Below are positions 37,796 through 47,879 of a stretch of 64,000 nucleotides of DNA, in pieces. The number at the start of each line of letters is the position of its first letter. The first letter of the stretch is position 1. The DNA lies in assembly GCF_024868665.1 (NCBI RefSeq), contig NC_079898.1, forward strand, positions 21,914,745-21,978,744, given 5' to 3'. This DNA is from Triplophysa rosa. Lineage: Eukaryota; Chordata; Actinopteri; Cypriniformes; Nemacheilidae. The notes beneath the pieces were generated by a model. It worked only from the letters and a program-made list of their open reading frames with translations, did no database searches and had not been told where the DNA came from. The translations under genes were made by a program, and so were the position numbers.

Positions 37796-37832
37796 AGAAC
37801 CCTCACTATACTTTTGTTGATGTGTTGAATTT

Positions 37833-37923
37833 ATTTTTATTCTTTATTTTTTCATCATCATTGCAGCCCTGGAACTGTTTTCCTCGTTTCACCTTTGTAC
37901 TGTAACTTTCAAAGATGAAGTAC
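37833..37923. repeat. 91-bp direct duplication, left copy
   Basis: From ATTTTTATTCTTTATTTT to CAAAGATGAAGTAC. Identical to 38590-38680 except for one base (CCCTGGAAC versus CCCTAGAAC). It flanks the short element between them. Confidence 0.9.
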
Positions 37924-38589
37924 TGTAAACCCGATTAAATTGGGAAAACTCAACAAAATTGAGGTAATCAGTTACATCAAATTTTTTGAGTTATGATGTT
38001 CCCAATTTTAAGTAAGCAAAACTAGCAAGTTTTGAGTTTGTTGTACTGTTGTTGACTCCCTCTAATTTTGAACAATTTTAAGTAAGCAAAACTAGTCAGT
38101 TTTGAGTTTGTTGTACTGTTGTTGACTCCTTCTAATTTTGAACATTTAGCAAAGTAACTTTTTTTATTTACAGCTAAATAAATGAAAGGTCTTAAGACAA
38201 CCTAAACAGTTCAGCTGCATCAACAATTAACAAACAGCCTTCACAGAGAGTGATGCAACACACACACGACTGCTATTGCACCTCCCACAACCTAAGCATA
38301 AGCACCACTCTTCTGAACGATGGTAACCCCAAAAGTCAAAAAACAACAAACTCTTCTAAATATCCAAGATAATTGAACATTCATCATTAACAAGGCTTTT
38401 TCCTTTCTAAAAACTCATAAAATAACACTTCATTTCAAAATTTACTTTCCTAATGCAGTCTCATCGCAAAGCATGCTGGGAACTGAATTTCATTCTCAAC
38501 AAATCATCTTGAATTAACTTGTTGAAATTAAGTTAAACTAACTCAAAAGTAAGAATTAGTTACAGGAACTCAAAACATTTAAGTTAGGA
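37924..38589. mobile_element. Short element with TGTAAACCCGATT end, between the 91-bp duplicates
   Basis: The left end TGTAAACCCGATTAAATTGG resembles the inverted right end of the element at 38933-39787 (CCAACTTATCCGAGTTTACA). Contains a tandem pair of about 69 bp (TTTTAAGTAAGCAAAACTAG at about 38006 and 38075). The right border is defined only by the duplication. Confidence 0.6.
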
Positions 38590-38680
38590 ATTTTTATTCT
38601 TTATTTTTTCATCATCATTGCAGCCCTAGAACTGTTTTCCTCGTTTCACCTTTGTACTGTAACTTTCAAAGATGAAGTAC
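38590..38680. repeat. 91-bp direct duplication, right copy
   Basis: Second copy of 37833-37923. The sequence after it (TACTGTATAAACAAAG) is probably the original continuation of the Tc1-like element. Confidence 0.9.
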
Positions 38681-38932
38681 TACTGTATAAACAAAGAAAG
38701 AAACTTACTGTACGCATATGTAACAAGACTGATTAAAAAATGCTGTAGTACATTCATTTTAGTGAAAATTGGTTATTCTATTTGAAAGACTGATTTATGA
38801 AACAAATAATTCAGCATTTACTAATAAAGTTCATCATTTCTGTAATGCTCCTTGTTGTTAGTGTTTTTTAGGTCAGTATGTTATAAATGAAATGTATGTT
38901 TTCTGAATGAGAATTGTTGTCAGTGTTATGTT

Positions 38933-39787
38933 CACTGTAAACCCAAATGTTCAAAATAATCAAACAGATTAAGTAATGTAAACTTAATTTTATAAAAAAG
39001 TTCTACTTACTTAAATATTTTAAGTTCGTGAAACACTTTTTTTACTTTTGAGTAAAGTATAATGATTATTTTTGATTAACTTGACTAAAACTCAAACATT
39101 TTATTTGCTCCTTACTTAATTTAAACATGTTAATTCAACAATTGGTCAAGAAGGATTTCCAATTCCCAGCATGCTTTGCGTCAGAATGCATTAGGAGAGT
39201 AAATAAAAAAATATGATTCTTTTATATGTTTTTAGTAAAGTTAAAGACTTGTTAGTGTTTAATGTTCACTTCTCTTAGATATTTAGAAGAGTTTGACATA
39301 TTTTTCAGTTTTGTGGTTACCATTGTTTAGAAGAGTGGTGCATGTGCATAGTCTCTGCGAAGCTACATTTCACCTGTAACATGTGGTATGTTACCAGTGA
39401 GCAGTAACTGTGCTAATGCCAGTTCTGAGATCAGTCTCTTCTTGCTCATTTTGGATTGCATAAATCAAGGTGTTTGATTTATGCATATTACAGTAAGACT
39501 AAGGAATATTATGCAAAATAATGAAACCGAAAGAATTTAGTTTAGTTAACTTAAAAATGAAATTTTGGTACTTATTTAAGTTCTGTCTACTTAATTTCAT
39601 AAAAAGGATAAATTAAATATTTACAGTAAGTCGCACCAACTAAGATTTGTTAAGAACTTTAACTTAACAGTAATCAAAATTTGAAGGTTCTGCTTACTTA
39701 AACCAAGAATCTTTAAACTCAAAAATTTTGAGGCAACGAGTTGCCTCAAAATATTTGAGTATTGCCAACTTATCCGAGTTTACAGTG
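38933..39787. mobile_element. Short element with CACTGTAAAC ends
   Basis: Left CACTGTAAACCC and right GAGTTTACAGTG are inverted. AT-rich interior with AACTTAA/TTAAGTT words. No coding capacity. Inserted within the Tc1-like transposon. Confidence 0.65.
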
Positions 39788-40437
39788 TTGGAATGAGCTT
39801 ATTTTGAGACATAGATGAATTGTTTTGTTGGTCTGAGTGAGTTTTGGAGGTGAGATGAACTGTGGGGCCAACAGTCATGTTGGTAATGCAGACTGTGTGA
39901 AGAGTTTTGAAAATGTGGCTTCAGTATTGAACAATGCTTGTTAGCAGTTGAAAAAAACTGTAAACCTCAAGAGCAATCTAAGAATTTTTTTCCACATTTA
40001 ATAAATTACATTTGTATTATTTTTTAATTTTAAGGACAGGACATTCTAAACAACTTTGCTTTATATGGAACATTGAGTCCATAATATTAGATTTTCTGTT
40101 TACAGATTTATTTTGACTTCCAAGGTGTTTGCATGTTGAAAAGTATACAGTGCAATGTATGTTTTAATATTGCTTCATATATAAGTTTCTTATATACTAG
40201 GACAAGACAAAACATTGTTTTTTGTTAAGTTTTATTTTTTACATACATTACCATGTATAGTATGTTATGTAGCTAAATGCTTTGTGGTAAACTTGAAATA
40301 AAACAAATCAGAAACACTAAGATTAATAGAGAAGTGTATCTATAAGTCTTTATAGAATTTATAGAATTAGAATTTAAAAGTTTTTCTCAAAATTAATATT
40401 GCATATAGGAATTTATAGTCTGTTTAAAATTTGACAT

Positions 40438-40980
40438 GTGTGTCTCTCTCTCCTTTATCTTAAATGTGTGCTTCTCAGTGATAACCACTGTGTGTGCGTG
40501 TGTGTCTGTGTGTGTGTGTGTATGTGTGGGAAGGGTAAACCCTACGGTATGGGGACAAAATGTCCCCACAAAGATGGCAATATCCAAAACCCTTGTCCTT
40601 GTGGGGACATTTTTTTGTCCCCATGAGGAAACAAGCTTATAAATCATACAGAATTAACTTTTTTGAAAATCTAAAATAGCAGGAAGTTTTTTGTGATTGT
40701 TAGGTTTAGGGGGTGGGTTAGGGGTAGGGAATATGATATACAATGATATAAAACCATTGCGTCTATGGAATGTCCCCATAAAACATGGAAAGCCAACATG
40801 TGTGTGCGTGTCTGTGTGTGCGTGTGTGTCTGCGCGTCCGTGTGTGCGCGCATTTTTGTGTATGTCTATGTGTATTAGTACATGTGCATATTGTGCGTGT
40901 GGAGTGCTTTGTATGTGGGTGTGTTTGAATCGGTGTGTGTGTGTGTCTGTTTTCTATGTTTTCACCTTTTTTGTTTTTAC
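40438..40980. repeat. (TG)n-rich block with a dispersed repeat
   Basis: (TG)n-rich tracts at about 40485-40530 and 40797-40950 flank a repeat with GGGGACAAAATGTCCCCAC (40552-40570) and TTAGGTTTAGGGGGTGGG. I recognise it as a common fish dispersed sequence. Open frames here consist of Cys/Val repeats and are not genes. Confidence 0.6.
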
Positions 40981-41020
40981 TTGTATAACTTTAAATGTTT
41001 TGCTTATAGTCAATATGTTT

Positions 41021-41088
41021 CATGTACAGCTGCTTTGTAACAATGAAAATTGTAGCGCTATATACGTAAATAAAGTTGACTTGACTTA
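41021..41088 (+). mobile_element. LINE/SINE 3' tail
   Basis: GTACAGCTGCTTTGTAACAA, then GTAGCGCTATATACG and AATAAAGTTGACTTGAC: the 3' end shared by L2-clade LINEs and dependent SINEs in fish (recognition, not search). Confidence 0.5.
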
Positions 41089-41091
41089 TAG

Positions 41092-41373
41092 CAGTGGTTC
41101 TCAAACTTTTTCGTTGTAAGACCCCCTTTGTGTGGAGTGTATTGCTTTGCGGCCCCCCAAATGAAGACTTATAATCTTAAACTTAAAATGTTAATAAAAC
41201 CAATAAAATATCCAGTTATACAACGCTGAAACATCAGTTCTTTTGGTTGGTTGGCTTATTTTTCTGGTGTTTGATTGTATAAAATTTATGACAAATTTCT
41301 ATAATTCATAAAAAGCCACAAAATCCGTGGCTCCCCTGGATCCATATTTGGACCCCCAGTTTGAGAACCACTG
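41092..41373. mobile_element. hAT-type short element
   Basis: Ends CAGTGGTTCTCAAACTTTTT and GTTTGAGAACCACTG are inverted. The flanks ACTTATAG and CTTTATAG match at six of eight positions, consistent with an aged 8-bp duplication. No coding. Confidence 0.85.
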
Positions 41374-42044
41374 CTTTATAGGATACAAGTATTTAAAGTC
41401 TTCATACAGATACCCATGGCACAGTTAACCTTCATGTTTAAAAAAAAAACATGAAAATCATTGTTTCAGTTGTTTAAAAACACTAATATTTTAAATCATA
41501 TTTAAATCTTAATTTGTTTTATAGCTCTTATAAAGCAAATTTAAAATAAAGCCCCTGGTTGGATAATAGCATTTTCAGTAGATGACCTCAAAGGTAACCG
41601 CTAACAGGTGTAAAAGCCACAGAACGTTGATATTGACATGGGGTCTTTATGGCACAGATTTGAACAGCAATCTTAATCTAACACACTGCATGAATTTTCA
41701 AGAGGTCTGTCATCGTGTCAGTCATTAGCCACAAGCCTTTGTTGATGATAGCCTATGGTGATGGGCCTGTGACGGTCTCACGAGGGACCTGCTCAGTATG
41801 CCTGGCAGGTAGTTCTTTGATACACAGAGGCCTCTCAGCATGCTACTTTAAAACTGTGAGACTCTTGCTTTTCATGGTTCATGATAACAGAGAGCCTCAG
41901 TTTGGAGTTTCAGTGTGAGACACTACAGTAGCATTAAATCAGAAATATTTTGTTTATCATGAGCTCTGACCTTTCTATCTGCATTAATATTCACTATTGA
42001 AAACGTATTATTTGATACACAATACATTAGATATTGTGTTTAGT

Positions 42045-42307
42045 TTTTTTTTATCGGCTATCGGACGATAGTTTAAAAACAGCTGATGGTCAAGGCCGAT
42101 ATATCCTGTCAATCACAAGAGGACAGGGAAATGCAATGCATTTGTGTTTATACTGCATAGAAAATGTCTTTATGTCACCAATTTGATGTTCAATATTAAT
42201 AGTCATTAAGAAATATTCATTTAATCTTCTGAATCGGTATCGGCAGATATCACTCCGAATAATAGGCTGTCAGTATGGTGGAGAGATTAGTATAGGTGCA
42301 TCTCTAC
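42045..42307. mobile_element. Eroded hAT-type fragment
   Basis: The right end GGTGCATCTCTA and inner words TCGGCTATCGGACG, AGGCCGATATATCC and CGGTATCGGCAGATATC are typical of a hAT group with TAGAGATGCACC ends. The left end is not recognisable. Confidence 0.5.
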
Positions 42308-42734
42308 TTTAAACCGCTAAACAGATAGACCACATTCACTCTTTATTTGTAGATCATTTAAACCTTTGGAGTTGTTTTTGTAGACTTTATACAATTTAGG
42401 GGCATTAAGATAAAATATTTCTTATTTTGTGTCTCCCAAATGCATAAATGTAATTTAAATCTAATCATATCTGAAGGTTGTTTGGTCTTTTAAATACAGA
42501 ACAATTATTGTTTTTTGGTCAAATATTTTATTGGTCAGAATATTGTTCGCTTAGATGCTTGTGCATACCAGATACTGAGTCTTCTTTTTTGACCTGCGCT
42601 ATTACAGCATCATCTCCAAGATGTATTTGACACTTTTATTGAGGTGCTTTGATTAAAGGCTTTTATATAAAGCCATGCTGAGGTCAGATGTCTCCCAGCG
42701 CTTCATTTGAACCTGGTTTATTTATTGATTTCAG

Positions 42735-43710
42735 CAGTGCCGATCCTAGACGTCTGGGGGGCCCTAAGCAAACCTTTGTGGGGGCCCTTGTCAGTTATGT
42801 TTATAAATTTAGATAAACATAACTGTAAACTATAGGAAATAAACTTAATAAATCAATTAACACACTTAAATAAATAAAAACTAAAAAAGACAAAAAAAAA
42901 ACCATTAAACTGAGAGTTAGAACAATTAAGTTGAAAATTAAATTCACATTTTGATTCATGTGTAAATATTTTTTTACCCAAAGTAACGCGTGGCTCTGGA
43001 ACCATCTAGCTGTCAAAAAAACTTTAACTAACCAAATGAGTGATTAACAAAAATAAAACATGATAAATTTAGTTTACTCAAGAAACCTATACGAAAATTA
43101 ATAATTCTCTGAATGTGATGACACAAAAATGACATATCATCATGGGCAAACGAAAAACACTGTACAGCTGGTTTTGTGACTAAGTCATTCCTTTAAATGC
43201 TATTGAAGTTAGAAAAGTGTATATTAATGTGTAGCCTTTGTAACTTTGGAGACGGTCCCTAAATTCAGACTATCGAACGTCCAACGTCAAACCAACTTTA
43301 TGCCAGTGGATAAATACTGCACTTATAAATCTGTACTTGCATAATTTGGCAAAACTAAATAAGACTTTGAAAATAGTACAACACATGCCTTCTTGTTCTT
43401 TTGCTTCGCGTTTTTGGTGAGATTTTTACGCAACAGACGGATAGCTCCGTTTTATAGCCATGGTCATATAACGTGTTCCATCACATCACGCGCATGTCAT
43501 CACTTGCCGCGCACTACACGATGTCCGAGACCGAGTATGTCAAAGTAATGAAATAAATCAAAAGGAAATTTCCAAATAATTCCTGTAAAGTTGAATCTGC
43601 AAGTTAAAAAATAGCGTACAGTGTTTTTATTCGGTACTCAAGGGGGCCCCCTGGTGATGCCGAGGCCCTACACAGCCTGCGTAGTCTGCTTATAGGGAGG
43701 ATCGGCTCTG
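42735..43710. mobile_element. hAT-type element, 976 bp
   Basis: Ends CAGTGCCGATCCTAGACGTC and GGGAGGATCGGCTCTG are inverted, flanked by the exact 8-bp duplication GATTTCAG (42727-42734, 43711-43718). GGGGGGCCCTAAG and GGGGGCCCCCTGG words sit near the two ends. The interior is AT-rich with no transposase. Confidence 0.9.
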
Positions 43711-44574
43711 GATTTCAGAGTAACATTCCTCCAGCACCCACACGGTCTAACTGATAATGTAAATGCGTCCTTGATCAGAAAGTACAGTCAGTACAGGTGA
43801 ACCGCCGGTCTGCAGCTGAAAATGCCCTCTCTCATGTATGATTACAGCACATCTAAGTAAAGCGTCTGTCTTTATCTCTTTGCAATGCCAAGATTTGAGA
43901 TTTTATGCCGTTCATTAAATGCCCGTAAAGCATTAAGGAGGCTTTTAAAACTTTACCATAAAACGTGTTTCAGGTCTGCAAAGTGCGAAAAACGACTTTC
44001 CCGGTTGCGGGGCTCCGTCACACTCATAAAACAGAGACAAATATCTGATTATTGCAAGTATGATGGTTAAGGGTTTTATTAATTGAATCAAGAGAGAATT
44101 CTGCCAAAAGTCCTGTTTAGCACCACAGTGTAGAAAAGCTGTATGAAACTGGCTGACTTTTAACGCTTGAATCCTCCTTTGCGATCGAGTGTGTTTTATA
44201 ATGCTCCATGCTACACTTCTCATAATTGTTTTCAGCGTTCACAGAAGTCGGCTCAAAGAGCCACGAGCGCACAACTACATAAAGCTTCCATCTCATTAAT
44301 GAGAGTGAAAGGGATGGATGTTACGAAAGATGAAATGTAAAAGATGATAAATAGAATAAGATCCCGGCGGATGTCCTACTGTAACCCCAGCTAATGTGTT
44401 TATCACCTACAGGCACTGAAAGAAGTGTTTTTACCTTTATTTCTGCATGAATTTGTCATAAAAATGTATGTGATCTTCAGCTAAATGATGACAAACACAG
44501 TGGGCAAACAATGACAGCATTTAAATTCATCTTTAACTCGCAGTTTAAACATTCATAGTGCAGAGGATGGATAA

Positions 44575-44846
44575 AGAGAACATTGAATCTAATGACTGGT
44601 TAAGCCTCTCTTGGCTGCAATAACTGTTCGAGTTGCTGTAAGGAGGGAGGTCCACTTTTTCTCTTTACAAAACTCTTTCATGTTATGTCAGCGTCCGCAT
44701 CGGGTTGAGGTCAGGACTGTTGCTGGGCCGCTCCGGAGGGCAAACTCAAAATTGGGATGGTCATGACCAACACCTCCAGTCTCATCTCATTGTTTGGACA
44801 GTGTGTTCAAAGACATGAAAAATATCATAAATTGTGTGTCATTTGA
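44575..44846. mobile_element. Diverged DNA-transposon relic
   Basis: GGGTTGAGGTCAGGACTGTTG (44702-44722) and GGGCCGCTCC resemble, on the opposite strand, the conserved 'SPDLNP' stretch of Tc1-type transposases. Without TIRs the class remains a guess. Confidence 0.4.
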
Positions 44847-45155
44847 AGGAATAGTTTACCTTTAAAAAAAGAAAATTTTGTCATTACTTACACGTCCTCT
44901 TGTCTTTTCAAACCTGTATGACTTTCTTCTGCAGAACACAAATCGTTGGTAACAGAAAACCAGTGGTCCCCATTGACTTCCATTGGTTTTGTGTACGTAC
45001 AATAAAAGTCAATGGGGTTTATGGATACCAATGTATTTCAAAATATCTTCTTTTGTGTTTTGCACAAGGAGGAAAATCACACAGGTCTAAAATGACAACA
45101 GGGTGAGAAAAATGATGACAGAATTTTCATTGTGAAGGTGAACTATTACTTTAAG
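44847..45155. mobile_element. Family A-related short element
   Basis: GGAATAGTTTACCTTTAAAA at left, GGTGAACTATTACTTTAA at right. Inner words CTGCAGAACACAAA and ATGACAGAATTTTCATT match family A and its subfamily at 54310-54572. Confidence 0.7.
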
Positions 45156-45171
45156 CATACACTGTGTTAGT

Positions 45172-45742
45172 TTAAAGGGGTCATATGGCGCGAACACGTG
45201 TTTTTCTGTGTCTTTGGTGTGTTATAAGTTGCCCATGCATGTATTAGACACGTAAAATTGCAAAAATTAAAGTGTCGGAACAAAAGATGCATTCTATCTA
45301 AAAGCGAATGCTCACCCAGACCTGCCTGAAACGCCTCGTGTAGCCACACCCCCACAAATCTACGTCAGTTCGTGGTATGATTTGACTAAGACCGCCCAAA
45401 TGTATACGCAAGTAAGGTGGGCGTACCTGTCAGTACATCGCATATTTGGAACCTGATGTTCCAAATATGGTAAGAGGCGTTACATTTCCATCGCACGCTT
45501 GCAGTATTCGACCAATCACTACGCACTTTTTAACTGGCCAATCATAGCACACCTCGCTTTTCAGAGCGATGAGCTTTGTAATAAATCCGCGCGGTTCAGA
45601 GAGGCGGGGCAAAGAGGAGATACAAACATACACGATATGTGGAAAATACAGCGTTTTTTAACCGTAAATGGTGTATACACATTGCATTACATCTAAAACA
45701 AAAGATAATATTAGTTTTTGCCGTGTCATATGACCCCTTTAA
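45172..45742. mobile_element. TTAA-flanked short element, family B copy 2 (intact)
   Basis: 571 bp from TTAAAGGGGTCATATGGCG to GTCATATGACCCCTTTAA. Nearly identical to copy 1 at 2256-3292 over the shared part, and lacks the 460-bp hAT insertion. Open frames shared by the two copies are element sequence, not genes. Confidence 0.9.
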
Positions 45743-45947
45743 TGTTGTGACAGTTAAAGATGAACAGTTTACATTTGATCAACAAATTATGCAGAAATCA
45801 AAGATACAAAACAAACTTTTTTGTACACCTGTAAAAGTTGATATTTTACTCTTTGCAATCATGTGCATTGGGATAATGAACTGTAAACGTTTTATTTGTA
45901 ATAAAATATAATACAGTATATACAATGATATATAAGGTATATTTAGC

Positions 45948-46022
45948 CATATGTGTGTACCCTGAAAATCAAACCCATGGCATTTGCAATGCTAACACAA
46001 TTCTCGACCAATTGAGCTTCAG
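45948..46022 (-). mobile_element. tRNA-derived SINE head, diverged
   Basis: On the minus strand it reads AGCTCAATTGGTCGAGAATT, then TGTTAGCATTGC and CATGGGTTTGATTTTCAGGG: degenerate A and B boxes in the usual order. It lies just upstream of the TSR4 acceptor. Confidence 0.6.
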
Positions 46023-46097
46023 GAATACATATTTGGCAGAAGAACGACTTATTAAAGTAATGATTAAGATTATTTAAAAATATCTGTCTCTCTGTAG

Positions 46098-46262
46098 CAA
46101 ATGGGCAATGGAACCCTTGGGCACCATGGAGCGGGTGCTCAAAGTCCTGCGACGGCGGTTGGCAGCGGAGGGTGCGCGTGTGCCAGGGACAGGCGGTCAC
46201 GGGGCAGCCGTGCGATGGCAATGGAGAGGAGGTCCGCAGATGCAGCGAGCAGCGTTGCCCAG
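46098..46262 (+). CDS. adgrb3: adgrb3 exon: thrombospondin type 1 repeat 4
   Basis: 165 nt, phase 1 at both ends, acceptor TCTGTAG and donor GTAACC. It encodes [19 protein letters not shown], then [22 protein letters not shown] and [11 protein letters not shown], with six cysteines. BAI3 repeat 4 has the same unusual CSKSCDGGW core in place of the CSVTCG type. CSKSC still fits the fucosylation pattern. The intron before it is the largest between exons in this window (9277 bp). The intron after it is the smallest (374 bp), so repeat 4 sits next to the hormone-receptor exon. A diverged tRNA-derived SINE ends about 75 nt upstream of the acceptor. Confidence 0.95.
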
Positions 46263-46636
46263 GTAACCTTGCGGATAATTGAGCCCCAAGAGTCAATTAT
46301 ATCAGAATGGGCAGAAAGGGGTGAATGAGATACGGATGCGGGGATAATTATTTTTCCTGTTCAGAGAGCCCTAGCGATTTTTGCTCTGGATCATTATTCG
46401 TGCGAGAAATAATGATCAGAAACTACGCTGTATGTTTCGTTGTGGAGGGGGGCACAGTTTTGGCCAGTAATGGATGTTTAATGTCACATAAACGATGCCA
46501 TACCATTTTCATGCATGGGTAAGAGTCTCCATGGAAACAGTGCTTGTGCTCATTATATCTGATTAATCGGTTTAACTAAAACAAATAATTGTAATATACG
46601 TGTACCTGAATATGCGTTTTTGTTCCTTCACTTTAG
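46263..46636. other. adgrb3 intron, TSR4 to HormR
   Basis: 374 bp, GTAACC to CTTTAG. No repeat or other feature seen. Confidence 0.8.
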
Positions 46637-46738
46637 CTCCTTATGAAATCTGTCCAGAAGACTACTCTGTGTCCATGCTGTGGAGAAGAACTCCCTCTGG
46701 GGAACTGGCCTTCAACAGGTGTCCACCCAATGCCACAG
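46637..46738 (+). CDS. adgrb3: adgrb3 exon: hormone-receptor domain, first half
   Basis: 102 nt, phase 1 at both ends, acceptor CTTTAG and donor GTAAGA. It encodes [19 protein letters not shown], then [16 protein letters not shown]. Two of the four conserved cysteines of the HormR fold (ICPED and NRCPP) and the conserved tryptophan of MLWRRT are present, and NAT is an N-glycosylation sequon. HormR lies between the TSRs and the GAIN domain in all BAI receptors (established knowledge). The assignment follows from both sequence and position. Confidence 0.94.
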
Positions 46739-46814
46739 GTAAGAACAGCCACGACAGTTTCGGTTTAAGAAGCCGCCGAACACCGCAGGCCATCTGACAC
46801 GGCATTAAAGCACG

Positions 46815-46830
46815 CACACACACACACACA
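46815..46830. repeat. (CA)n microsatellite
   Basis: Eight CA units followed by CGCGCG, about 76 nt after the first HormR exon. Confidence 0.9.
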
Positions 46831-47252
46831 CGCGCGATGGAAGAATAGACCAGCGTCACTTTCAAAGAAATAAACAGACTGGCATGTTTTTTTCTCCAAG
46901 CATTTATTTCAACGGTGTTAAAATTATTCATAAATTCCACAGCCCACAATGACAAATGTTTCAGACTAGTGTATTCAGCTGTACTGTGACTGCCTTTAAA
47001 TGCGTTATGCTGCGTGCACCTAGAGACTGCTGTCATTTACATACCATAGAGCCCTCCAGCATTTTGTCAACATCTTTGTGAGTCTGCTTCGCCTTTTACA
47101 ATATTGAGGGAAAGCAGAAAAATCTGTACTTTTTGCAGCAAGATATAGTAACACTCTCTGACCACGTACACGCTACAGATGAATATGGTTTTTGAGTGCT
47201 CTGTTTACATTAGTTAGATTTGAGAGTGACATCTGTCCTCGACCAAATGAAC

Positions 47253-47486
47253 TTAAAGGGACAGTTCACCCCAAAAATTATTTTTTTTGTCATAATTTCT
47301 TCACTCTCTTGTAATTCCAAACCTGTATGACTTACTTCATCGGAACACGAAAAAAAGATATTTTGAAGAACGTTGGTAAACAAACAACAGAGCTCCATTG
47401 ACTTTCATTGTTTGGACACAAAACCACAGAGACATTTTTCAAAATATCGTCTCTGATGTTTATTTTTGGGTGAACTGTCCCTTTAA
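47253..47486. mobile_element. TTAA-flanked short element, family A copy
   Basis: CTTAAAGGGACAGTTCACCCC to GGGTGAACTGTCCCTTTAA, with TGTATGACTTACTTCATCGG in the interior. 234 bp, both ends intact. Confidence 0.9.
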
Positions 47487-47518
47487 AAGATGTGACAACT
47501 GTTCATGCTATTCGTACT

Positions 47519-47879
47519 TTAAAGGTCCAGTGTATGTGATTTAGGGCCATCTAGCGGTGAGGTTGCGAATTGCAACCAACGGCTCACTCCACCCCTCCCT
47601 TTCGAAGCACTACGGTGGCTGACACAGAAGTAAGATGTCGTCACGTTTCCACTTCTTTGGAGATAACGTATTTACGAAACGCGCTCTGTAGAGCAGTTTG
47701 TCCGATTTCCATGTAAAGGGACCCATGGTGTATGTAGATAGAAAAAGCTCATTCTAAGGTAATAAAAACATAACGCCTCATTATGTAAGGTCTTTATAAA
47801 CCTCTGAAAACATAGTTATGTATATTATATTGCATTTCTGTCAATAGATCCTCCAAAAAACTACACACTGGACCTTTAG
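47519..47879. mobile_element. TTAA-flanked short element, family C copy 2
   Basis: TTAAAGGTCCAGTGTATGTG to CACACTGGACCTTTA. Matches 3289-3675 over most of its length. Non-coding. Confidence 0.85.

Larger units (their letters stand above)
37033..39960 (+). mobile_element. Tc1/IS630-like transposon with deleted transposase and nested insertions
   Basis: Inverted ends of about 65 bp (CAGTTTTTTTCAACTGC and GCAGTTGAAAAAAACTG are the outermost parts), flanked by TA (37031-37032 and 39961-39962). This is the target site of the Tc1/mariner group. Between them lie a rearranged transposase (37445-37795) and AT-rich sequence including two short elements with CACTGTAAAC-type ends. Confidence 0.85.
36821..46097. 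other. adgrb3 intron, TSR3 to TSR4
   Basis: 9277 bp, the longest intron between exons in this window. A large part of it is transposon-derived: the Tc1-like element with its insertions, hAT elements at 41092 and 42735, family A and B copies and a SINE. No extra coding exon was found. Confidence 0.7.

Noticed and set aside
40434..41119. Cys/Val-rich open frames
   Set aside because: Produced by (TG)n tracts.
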